DNA from: Capitulum mitella
Lineage: Eukaryota > Arthropoda > Thecostraca > Pollicipedomorpha > Pollicipedidae
Length of the DNA stretch: 64,000 nt
NCBI GenBank assembly: GCA_030062745.1
Contig: CP099839.1
Span: 10,994,802-11,058,801 of the forward strand
Reading direction: 5' to 3'
This document shows, piece after piece, positions 40,001-50,789 of the stretch. The position numbers were made by a program, and so were the translations under genes. The notes under the pieces were generated by a model. It was not told the DNA's origin, did no database searches, and was given only the letters and a program-made list of their open reading frames with translations. Numbering within the stretch: the stretch's first letter is position 1; every line of letters starts with the position of its first letter.

Positions 40001-40841
40001 TGCGAACGCGACCCCGCGGTGAGGAGTCGTTCTGAGCGCGGTGGCGCCGACCCTCCGATACTGCAGCCATCAGTCCTGCCTGACGCCCTTCCTGGAAGCC
40101 CGTCAGACCCGACGGCCGTCTCGGGCGGAAATGCCGCCGTGTCGGCGACATTCCGGCGTCATTTGCATCATGGACCCGGCGAGTTCTTTTCCCTTTTGCA
40201 CCGATCGGACGCATTGTTCCAGCGTCCGATTCTGGGCGGAGGGAGCCCGGGCTCCGAGAACTGCGGCCGGTGACGCACGCTGCGCGTTTGTGGTCTGCGC
40301 CGGCCGGCGTCACCGTGTCGCCGTGTCACGTTTGTGGCCGCCCGTCACCGTGTCGCGGCGTGGCGACGTGTCGGCGCCGCTCTGAGCAGCTCCGGTCTGC
40401 TGCCTCAGGAGCAGGGGTCTGCGGGCAGTGTCGGCGGTCGGAGTAGCCAGAACCTGGTGCCTCTCTCACGGGAGAGGTTGAACGCGTCTTAGCTTGGACC
40501 ACTCTGTGGGTGTTTTTTCTTTGAGGCGATGTTGGGTGATTCTGACCATGTGATGCCTTTGGGGTATCCAAACGGGTATATTTTAATCCGTTCCAGTTAC
40601 TGTGCATGCCGGATACTAGAATTTTTTTTCGGTACCCGAGGAACAGATTCTGTGATCCTGCCCACGATCAGTTATAAAGTTATAAAAGCTCGAAAGGAAA
40701 AATTTGGGCATCTAGAGATAATTCTCTTTTAGAAGTAGCATGTTTGATGCCCATGCAGATATATCTGTGTTTCAAGCAGATATCGCAGTTGGTGTATTTC
40801 AGATACATAACAGGTCTCACGTAGAATTTGACACAAACTCC
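34051..40841. other. No gene seen
   Basis: GC-rich DNA to about 35850 is followed by AT-rich and mixed sequence. The open frames are composition-driven. A stretch near 37075-37200 reads weakly like a pogo/Tigger transposase remnant but is too short to call. A three-fold 'gacatcttt' repeat lies near 39143-39172. Confidence 0.5.
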
Positions 40842-41745
40842 CTACACCTCTTTTTCGATAATGCGCGAAGATATCGGTATGTAATTAGTCATCCACACAC
40901 TTCGGAACCTGCTCTTTTCAATGATAGCTGTATATTTCACTTCGACCCCACTGCGGCCGACGGCGCGGAAATAATTCCACACGTGCTGAACCGTCTCGCG
41001 CACAAACTTTGTGTCTACCTCCTCCAGCCTTCCGTCGATACCGTTTCCCGCCGACGTTTTGGATGATGTTATCCAGTTTCCCTCGTACACGTTTTCTTCC
41101 GGCATGCTCCAAACAGACTCTATCCGTCTGAGCCTGGACATGTTCAGAGAACTGTTATCCTTAATATATGGGGTCCCTGCAGCTTCTAGATATGGCGTCA
41201 CAGCACGACGGTAGTGGCAGGTGGCAACGTCAGGCCCGTAGAAAATGTCTTTCTCTGGTTCTGTTTGGTCTGGGAAGAGTTTCAGACATTGTTTGATGCA
41301 CTCTGTGAGAAATCTTTGGCGATCTTTACACCGTTTCCGCATTATCGAGAGTGAGGTGGTGCTGGGGAGGGTAGTGGTGACCCATACCCTGAGCGCGATG
41401 CAAACTTTTGCATCCCAGTGTACCTGATCTCATATGGACAGTCAAACTCGTCGGTGGTGTTCAACCCTCCGTTCACGAAGAACTGTGCCAGAAATACCGA
41501 AGCATGCCTGGTGGTCCATAGCAGCGCCAAACTCATACTCTGATCTGAACGGCCCGCTGCAGAGCTGACAGCTCCCTTGCTAAATCCTCTTCTTTTGTTG
41601 TGGTGCTTCCAAGGCTACCTTCTCTCACTTGCAGTAACTCGGATGGCTTTCGTTTTCGATGGGACTTGAACTGAATGGGACTCTTTGACACGTTGTATTT
41701 TGCCGCTAGAACTCTTCCGGAGAGGTCAACCCATTGCTTAGTTTC
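40842..41745 (-). pseudogene. Broken reading frame with helix-turn-helix-like N-terminus, possible transposon relic
   Basis: Three minus-strand frames follow one another: 41745-41533, 41536-41342 and 41342-40842. They meet at ATGA and TAATG junctions and each lies in a different frame, as expected for one gene with two frameshifts. The first segment contains GRVLAAKYNVSKSPIQFK, which resembles the second half of a pipsqueak/CENP-B-type helix-turn-helix (AAxxYNVSKSTL). A charged segment, KEEDLARELSAL, follows. The last segment (166 codons) has ordinary protein-like composition, but I do not recognise it and see no DDE triad. It may be the remains of a transposase-related gene, or a host gene whose exons I have joined wrongly. 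Confidence 0.33.
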
Positions 41746-44700
41746 CTACAGTTCGACGTAGTTTTCTGCCTGCTGCCTCCCACTTACTGCTTTTCTTTTG
41801 AAAGATTAGACATTGTAGATTTTCCCTTTAATCCTGTACATGGTGAATTGTTATGACCCCTTCAGCAGAAAGCGACTGAGTGCCTGAATTTGGCCCTCTC
41901 CGTTGTGTGTTGTGTAAAACTGTGCGATTCTTTTCATTTCCTCAATCTTGTCCAGGTGCCAGAGTTGATGTTCCCTGCTACACTTTGTGGTCATCTGATA
42001 GAAAATTGTGCCAGCTTTCTGGTGAAGCCAAATTTTTTGTAAATGACTGCCATCTCAACCACCTTCCAGGCGAAATGAAATTTGTGCCAAATTTTTGGGG
42101 ACACCCATTACATGCATATCCTCCGTAGCACCAGCGAAATCGAAAGATCCCAATGCACCTTATTACCTAGGTGCCACGAGACGCACTGAATGCCGATACA
42201 GACATAATGATTCTCCACTGCAGTAAACCCACCGGAGGCACCAGCCTGCCGTCATTTATCACTAACTTATCTGGCCTTCCAACTCTTCCCGCTGAACTCG
42301 GGTTTCTAGTGGTGGCGCCTGTGTACAGCTACCAACGTGCCATGGTAACAGCATGTTGGGCGTCTTATAGATGCAACAGAATCATATAAACAATGCTTGA
42401 CAAGGACTTAATATATTCAAGTATCTGTCGCCAGCAAGATTGAAAGTATGATCGCCTGGTGTTCTTGCTGATTTTAACGTAAATCAGTTTGTCCCCTGGG
42501 GACACCCTGACAGGGCATAGATTGCGCATTTCCTTACCGTGTTTTATGACCTGAAAAGATTTTACCTTCCCCTTGCATTGCGCCATGTTACTGTGGTGCG
42601 CCTCAAAACTTTATTCCAATCGATCTCGAATTATATGGTTTATGGATGATATTTACGTGGGATTTCTAGAAGACACCTAACCTAACCTAGGTTGGATAAA
42701 TTATTAAATGAAATCGTTTACGTCTGTCGAATGCATGTGTTTGTAACACTAAATACGGAGATTACATTTTCATGAGGATACAGACTTATAAGCGTAATGT
42801 TTTTATTGGCGGTGTATTTCTTAGAACGGGAAAATTATTGTGGGACAAGTCAGGGGGAATTAGCCCAACAGATCTTACACATTTCTTTCAGGCACAATAG
42901 TTTACAAAGGCCAAGAGGATGCTCCTCAATATCACTAAAATCTGGTATTAACAAAGAACTCTTTTGTTCCTTTTTCGTCTTCAAGAAAATTTCCGAGGGG
43001 GATAAGGACGATCCCCAACAAGGAACACGAATCATCAGTACCAGAGCAGGAATAGGACTAGCTTTTTTTCGTTCGATATCAGCAAAGCTGTTTTCCTAAA
43101 AAGCCAGATCTGAGGCGGATGCTCGTCACAGAATCCCTCGAAACAAAACCTTTCAGCTGCACTGAGCAATTTGCATTAAGTTAGGAACATGCTGGTCAAC
43201 TATTGTTGCTCATGACACGAGGAAAGCTACGTTCTGTCGCCAGTCGCAGTCCCAGCAACCTTGCGTTGTTCCTGTTCTGTGCGCATGCAACGGGCCCCAA
43301 AACGGCATCCCGCAGAAACTTTCAGTTCAGGTCAGCATGGTACTTGCAAAGTATTTAATACACCTTCGGGTCAACGACTACGCTCCGGACAACGTTTGAG
43401 TAAGCAGTGTGTTTTTTTTTCAAGGAAACCCTAAAGGCGTCGTGCTAAACTGGACGACGGTTTGGGGGACGAGGCGTTCGGAAAACCATATGCTCCTGAT
43501 GCCCGCGCTACACTTTTTGTTGGCAAACGCTCTTACAAACTAACGAGATAATTTAAACAAAAGCAGCGGAATCACACAGAGCCGCACGTCCTCGGTGTTT
43601 GTGCACCGTAGCCGTGAACGGTTCACAGTTTATTCGCTGGAAACCCTTTGCCGCCAATGGATTAACTTAGCGCTCCTGGAAAACACGACCTGGCCCGTCC
43701 GAATGACGCGATTTCCCCGGAAGATACATTCTGGCCCGCTAAGAAACGGCCTGATTTTCCCGCTCCAAAACGGTCGCCGGCCGGTAGAGCGCCCGGCAGG
43801 CTGCTGGCCGGATGCCTTAATTGGCGGCGTAATTCACAAACCAGCAGCGGCAACCGGTGCGAGAAATTGCGACGGCTGCAACCTTGGCAGCGCAGCATGT
43901 CAGACTGGTCAACAACAACAATAACTGGGTCAAAACACATTGTTTTTGAACGTTTTCGGAGTGCTTTGTGTTTGTGGTTAGTGTCCCATTCAAATTCAGG
44001 TTGAGATGATAATACAGATGATGTAGCTGCAGGTGTAACTGCATAGGTACGACCGGGATGCTGCTCTCCTTGGCGGAGGAACGCCCGAATTTAAGGGGAG
44101 GGGAAGACAATAATTTCCTTAAAGTCGACGCGACGGCGTGAATCATAAATTTTAATTTTTAAGGGGGGGGACGCAGCGTCACCTCAGCCTCAGTGGTTCC
44201 GCCGCTCGCGCTTGCATTGCTTCCCCTTTCATGTGGACTAGCCCTCAGGTGTGTGGCGTGCTTTGGACTTCAAATCTAAGCTAACTAGCGCCGTACCTTT
44301 TCCGAGTAAACCACCCGATGTGTTTCATCCTGTCAGGCTGTCATGGGCGGTGGCACTCCGGACACACGGTTCATGTGCCGGCATGGTCCACGCTGTAGCA
44401 TGAAGCACCGTGACTCCTCGGTTTCCCTGTGCGGCAGTTTCTTGGCACCTGCCTGCTTTTCAGCTGTGCACTGAAGGGACGCTTTACGACAGCGTCCCGT
44501 CCAGTCGGAGCTGGCCGGGACACCGTGAGGTGGTGCTCGGAGATGGGCGTCCCTTGCCCGGGTTTCCACAGTCGTCCTGCGAATACACCGGCTGCGTCCG
44601 GCCCGGTGTCTGGTCTTTGACCGAGCCCGACCGGGTCCCGCACGTGGCTCTGGCCCGCGGACGGCTGGTCGCACGATAAAAAACTTGAAAGCCGTGCGAA

Positions 44701-44910
44701 AATTTTCTTTTTATTTTAGATAATATTTAAGCCAATTTACGCCCTATATATGTTTTCTCATAGCCGACTGCATGAGACGATCAATTCTTAAGCTGTGACT
44801 AATAACGCATATAACGGTCGCCAGCGCAAAAAATTCCGGAGCCGATAAGTCGCCAGCAATATATACGCCGAAACATTGAGTTAAAGACAGCGTAATTCTC
44901 CGTGAAGTAC

Positions 44911-45140
44911 GCGAGGTGGCGACAGCGCATTCATCATTTGCTGCGGCGCGCCGGGCCGGCCGCGCCCGTCCGTCACCGTCGGGGGGCAGTCAACTGCCCC
45001 CCCCCAGTCGGGGACGGGTTAACGGTCGCCAGCGCCGGGCCGCGCCGCCGCCGAACAATAACTAATTACGCGAGGTGGCGACAGCGCATTCATCATGCTG
45101 CGGCGCGCCGGGCCGGCCGCGCCCGTCCGTCACCGTCGGC
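44911..45140 (+). repeat. Local direct duplication of about 70 bp
   Basis: The segment starting 'gcgaggtggcgacagcgcat' occurs at about 44911-44982 and again at about 45070-45140. It is almost identical, with one 2-base indel (catcattt versus catcat). A shorter phrase 'aacggtcgccagcgc' also occurs twice (44813 and 45021). The high identity points to a fairly recent copy. Confidence 0.75.
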
Positions 45141-46194
45141 CGGCGCCGCGCGCGCGACACAGGAAGATGGCTGCCGGCGCCGACCAATCAGAGCCGGCGC
45201 CGGGCCCGCGCCGACCGCGAGGGGTGTGGACAGGTAGCGGCGTCCACCTGGTGACAAATCAGCCGGCGGCGGCGCGCCGGCCGGCCGCCGCGGCCCGGCC
45301 CGGCCGCCGCGACCGGCCGCCGCCGTTCATTAATCATCCTAATGACCCGGCCGGCGGCTGCCGCGGATATTTGCAGGGGTTTGCGTAACCGCCGGCGGTG
45401 GCTATCGACAGCCGATCGGCGCCCTGATGGACGGCCGCGCGCCGGCCGCATCTGAATGGCCCCAGATGAAGACGCCTCCGAGGAAACGCACCGCCGATAA
45501 TGGACTTTTGACAAGGTCTGATAGATTCAATGTGTCGTGAGTCGGCTCCTGGCGCGGCCGGCGCGGCTCGGCCGCCGTCAGGGTCGACCCGGTCACGGGT
45601 CTGCGGCGGACTTCGGGCGGTCGGAGGGCGTCCGCCAGCGCTGACGGTCCAGCGTAGGCGTCAGGGAGACCGCAGCCCGTTCACAGGGTGGTCATCGGCC
45701 CCGCAGGCTGGTCAGGGGTGCCTGGTAGCCGACGTCAGAGGCTGCTCACGTGTTATGTGGTCAGTGGCTGCCCGACTCCGGAGGAACTGATTGATTTCAA
45801 TGGGATTTGCTGCAGCCGTCTGCCCTTATTCCTACGGCGGTCGTTGGCGGCTGCTAAGTTTGTGGATAGCTAAAAACAATCAAGTCAGAAGGAACACTAG
45901 TAGTAATTTCATCAGCTTCATATCTAAAATTCTGCACGTGGCAAAATGTAGCCCTCTGTTCTGGCGCATAGGTCGTCATGCCATTAAATAAAATGGAGAT
46001 GTTTTGTCCTTCGTTGGAACAGGTCTTAAATCTCAATGAAAACGTTGCAGCATAATGACATAAATCTAAAGGAAAGGTAGGCTGCGGCGGCCCGTGGAGG
46101 TAACACAGCATGGATAGATTACTGGTTAATGTTTATTCATCTGCTCCGGCTGGTATACGCACGAGGACGGGCCATTGGCACGAAACCGGAAAGA

Positions 46195-46350
46195 GAGAAG
46201 GTAAATAATGATTCCATTACCCTTCCGCGCCGCGCTCTGCATAATTACACTCCCCAGGTATTCACATTATGCTAATGGGAGCAACACCTCTAGAAAATGC
46301 GCACCTGGACCCTGCATTTATAACTTCATAGAGCGGTTAGTTATGGGGTG
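46195..46350. promoter_or_regulatory. Candidate enhancer island
   Basis: The island contains 'ggtaaataatgattccatt', an octamer-like ATGCTAAT near 46269, a CACCTG E-box near 46301 and 'catttataacttcatagagc', without an open frame. It looks like a developmental non-coding element; this rests on motifs and composition only. Confidence 0.2.
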
Positions 46351-49300
46351 AGGCGCACCAGTGCAGCTTCGAACAGAGTCTCTGGGCGATGGAGGATGTC
46401 GATAATTGCAGGCCAGTGTGAGCCTAAACAGCACCAATTCTGCTCCGTGACTTCATGGCCTTTTTTCGACTGTTTACGAGATTTTCAATAGCCCTTTCAA
46501 TGGCGGTTTAATTTTGGTTGATTTATAAACACTGACCGACCTGGAGTGTGACGTTAGGAAGAGGAGCACTGTGAAAGTGAAATGGACAGTGGGAAAGGTG
46601 AGTGAATGTTCACACATCCTCATTAAATGGTTGCACTAAGAAGTTAAACGTACTTGCTGACCTGCCGGTACCGGTTGACTCGGCTAGTAAGTAAGGACTC
46701 GGCGCCCACTCTTTGGAACAATCCGACTGATGTCTTAAAAGCGATGTATGAAGGGAAAAAGTTTTGGAACAATACAGTCTAAACACCTTCAAAAGGTGGT
46801 ATTTTGTTCATTATCAAACTGCGGCTATCAAACCACTCATCAAGAAAAACATAAAAATTAACATCTCGAAAGGACAAACCTGGTTTGATACTAAGAATAT
46901 CCACATACACGCATGACATTCGTTTTAAATGACACGTCATGTCGCATTGATTAAAACGGTAAGAAACTTCTCGTAAAAAACAAAGACATTAGCACGTGAC
47001 GCACGTGGTCGCTCGCCATTTTGTCGCACATCCGCAAACACTTCATGCACTGCTGTGAAACGGTCAGCAACTGCTTCACACCAGTCAAGTGCCATGACAG
47101 CAAAATATTAAAATAGTAAACTCTTTTGTCAGTTACAGCGTAAAGTGCTTTAAAAAGCCAAAGCGTGATCTCATACTGACGCGAGCTGGTGTGGCCTCGC
47201 TCCCACTCAGCCCCTCCTCCCTTTCCGTGGTACTGGTAACGAAAAACATTTTTGAGACACATTTCTGCAAGGCTGTTTCCATACATATAACTCTGATGGG
47301 CAGATGTGGCGGATTTGCTTGTGGATATGAGAAACCATGCAAGTTCTTACACGGACCTTTCCAAAGTTCTTGGGGGGGGGGGATTCTGGAATTACTGACC
47401 AGGGTTCAAAACGTCCGGCTGTGCAATGCAATGTCTCAAAGTGCGTTTTTTTTTTTTTTGTTTCTAAACAATGTTCCTTGCGTTGCCAGTCGAACGTCTC
47501 AAGATTTCCGGTATGGCAGGAAATTTTCAAAAAACATTGAAGGATCTGACTAGGGTTCCAGACCACTTCTTTCTAGTTATTGCCATAGGCCCAATGTTCA
47601 GATATCTGAAGAGTGGGGTTTAGACCACTCCAATCCCCAGGATCTCTACCAACGGTTTCCGATGAGCCAGTAAGTCGTTCAGTTGGCTTCTACATGAAAA
47701 AACAACGCTAACGAGACAACAGGGCCAAGGAATGATATATTTTACGGCGATGCGGACAGTAAAAAGTGCCCCGCGCACACACACCTAGGCCTGAAATGAT
47801 ATAAAGTTCAAAATGGCTTTGGACGCATTAGATTTGTCATTTGGCAAATCCCAATTTATCTTTAAATGAGTTACTTCATCTTGGATGACATTTCAGAAAA
47901 GGATTCGTCTGGTCCCAAAAATGTCGCTGACCACGTCTTCAGCACTCATTTTCTAACAAATGTATAGACACAACAACAAATACGATTGATCAGAAACTAT
48001 GTTCTGAAGCCATCCGCCGATATGACGCCAATATGGGTTTTCCGGTAAAGTTCATTGTTCTGCGTTTTGAGACACATTGCATGTAAGAAACTAACTCCTA
48101 AGACTGCAAGCCACAACTGGTTACATCAACCCAAAACACTTGTTAGAAATGGAACATTCCCCTTGACTAAACTTTTTTTTTAGAATACAATGCATGTTAT
48201 TCACACGGCCAACATCACTGTCTTTCATTCAACATACCATAAATATTTTGTTAAGATGATAGAGGTACGATTATATAGGACCATAAAGTCACCCTCGGGA
48301 CACGATTAAGACAACGTCATGAGCAAAATTAAGATAACGCCAAAGCATCATAACCACCAAAGATGGTTAGGTGTCACATCACTCCATGTGATGGTTAGCT
48401 GTCACACATATATTCTGCAGTTGCATTCGATTACATCGTAAGTACGAGTATATTCATCATACGTAAAAGCCAGGAGCAGGGTTAAGAGCAGGCAAGATGG
48501 TGTAAGATGTAACACTTTTTCTTAACACGGCACGTCTTTGCTTATATATAGTTTATTCCTCCCATTAAGTAGTTTGAGCCAAAACTGCTGAATAAAGCAC
48601 GATTTACCTAGATAATCACAGTTGTTACTAGATAAGCCACGATACTGAATACACTCAATGCAAATGACAAGATTTACCCCAATACCGGGGCAAGTTGTTG
48701 TGAGGACGGATCAGGTTGTAATGTAATGCATTATGTCGTCAAAGGCTTGTTCGTTGCACCATATTGGACTAGATTCTGTTCTCATCCATGCATGCTATGG
48801 CTAAATATAGCCGAAAGTTTAACTTTTCACGGCAAACTCGAAAAACGGCAAACTCTCAAAACAATGGCATCTTGATAGCGTCATTTGAACGCGACCTAGA
48901 ATGATCTGGCTGAAATTATCAAAAAAGGAAACTAAAGTGTCAAAAGCTAATGAAAAATTGAAGGCGCTGCGCCGTTTGTTCACGGAGACTTACGCCCAAA
49001 AGTTGTGATGGCAGCTGGTACCCCAACTCCAGCAAGTGTCGGGACAAGGTATGTCCAGTCTTTTCTTGATCCTCATGCTCGGAAATAATGGTAATACGCT
49101 TTTGTGTGGCTAGAAGCCACCCAGCATAAGAATAAAACCATGGCGAGATCTTTGCATTGCTGAGCGTGCGAGCCGCGTCCTCCGGACACGTCACTGTTCA
49201 ACATCGTGACGCTCAGGGATCTAGGCAGTTGTGAAACTGTGGAAAACCATTTTAAATTGTCTTTTCCATGACACCCATTGAGAGAACTAATAAGGAGTGC

Positions 49301-50653
49301 AAAACTAGTAAAGATTTTATGCATCATGGGAGAATGACAGCTACCCATGAACTTGTCTCTACGTCCCATATGTTGTAAAACAGTTGCAGTTTAAGCCGTA
49401 GGAAATCGTTATACTTTTCCTCAAACTCGCCCCGCAATGTTTGGCAACTGCCACAAGGACAAGGACTAGACGAGAGATTCATCCGCAGAAGTCGTGAACC
49501 ATAAGCTTAGTATACGCTCTTTGTCCTCAGTAATGAATCAAACTGGTTCTCCTTACTTCAGGACAAAATTGAATGCATATCGAGGTCAGCGATTATTACT
49601 TGTAGGCGGAAATGTCCTTGTTGAGCCCTGGGGTGTCGTTTTGTATGAATGACTGGGGGGCCGAGCCGAAGGCCTGACAGCATAACCTACCCCAAATGTG
49701 ATTTTTCAAATGGATCTAGTCCATTCATTTTTGATCGACGGAAATCTTTGCTTTTTCTGGTTATCATACACCAAAGAGCAAACCATGTTCCCCTTATTAA
49801 ACATAGTAGAACATATTTAGGGAGGGGCAAAATCACCTTTCGACGGGCCAGGATCCTCACTGGGAGGGCCATGGGGCCCGCAAAAGAATTTGAATCATGC
49901 ACATGTGCTTACCGCTGCGCTGTCTGGAAAATAAACGGGACCCCGACGCGTGCCGGAAGTGGCCATCACGACGATGACAGTTGGCGGATCTTTCGTGAAA
50001 TGTCTTCAGTGTTGAACTTTACCCCTTGACGCCTCACTTTTCCCTACCCATGCTTCCATCAAACGATGCATTAAGGACTTGAAAACAGGCGCGGATACAT
50101 GGGGTACATGTATGGCGCGGATACATGGGAAGGCGGGAGGAAAGGTCCAGAAGGTGGTTCGAATTCCCCAACCTCCGCGCAAAACCAAGGCATTTATTGT
50201 GAATCGATGAGAAATTCCAAAAGGGAACTCGCGACTCGGGTCCCGAGTTTTTACGCGAGTGAAACCCAAAGTATCATAAGTATCATCCGGCGTACGGTGT
50301 AATGCACAATTTGTCGACAGCTGCGGGAAACATGGCATTTTTGCTTGAAATTAGAGTAGGTTTGCTGATGCAGTTTTGAAGACAGACATTGGCACGCACC
50401 TGCATTGCGCTTTCATCACGAGCAAAAGTGCGTGCATTAATGTGTTTTCGTTTTTTTCGTTATTCGAAGGCAAAGTGCCGTTTTAGAAAGTGTCATAGGT
50501 ACAGTCGGCTAGCTATCAACAGTGGACGGATTGTATAGTTTATAGTAGAGGGGGGACTAAAATCAATTTTTATCTTCTACAAGCTGATTCTAATGTGGTT
50601 ATGTATTCTGATTATGATTCTGGTCTTTATTTCGTGATTTTACCTTGTTTTAA

Positions 50654-50662
50654 CCCTCCACA
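50654..50662 (+). repeat. Left terminal inverted repeat
   Basis: CCCTCCACA directly follows TTAA. It is the exact reverse complement of the right end. Similarity fades inside the element. Confidence 0.7.
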
Positions 50663-50789
50663 CGAAGCATTTGACTTTTACCTATAGGTATGCCGTGCGG
50701 CGTACAGTGTACATTATACTAGCGTGAGAAAACGACCGTGTTCTGACGTCTTCAGATATATTTCTTACGAATAACTACTCGTATCTACT

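Larger units (their letters stand above)
41746..50649. other. No intact gene seen; mostly AT-rich DNA
   Basis: The region contains homopolymer tracts, the local duplication at 44911-45140, a GC-rich block at 44900-45750 and one enhancer-like island (46195-46350). A 13-base phrase 'ggcgcggatacat' is repeated near 50089 and 50114. A B-box-like GGTTCGAATTCC at 50157 has no convincing A box. Confidence 0.5.

Noticed and set aside
42675-42691. CCTAACCTAACCTAGG, similar to the arthropod telomere repeat TTAGG
   Set aside because: Only about two and a half units; it can easily arise by chance and shows no array.
49850-49935. Minus-strand AGCGCAGCGGTAAGC A-box-like sequence
   Set aside because: No B box could be recognised at the right distance; at best a very old tRNA-derived relic.
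50112-50170. GGTTCGAATTCC, a B-box-like sequence
   Set aside because: The upstream A box is poor and no cloverleaf can be drawn.
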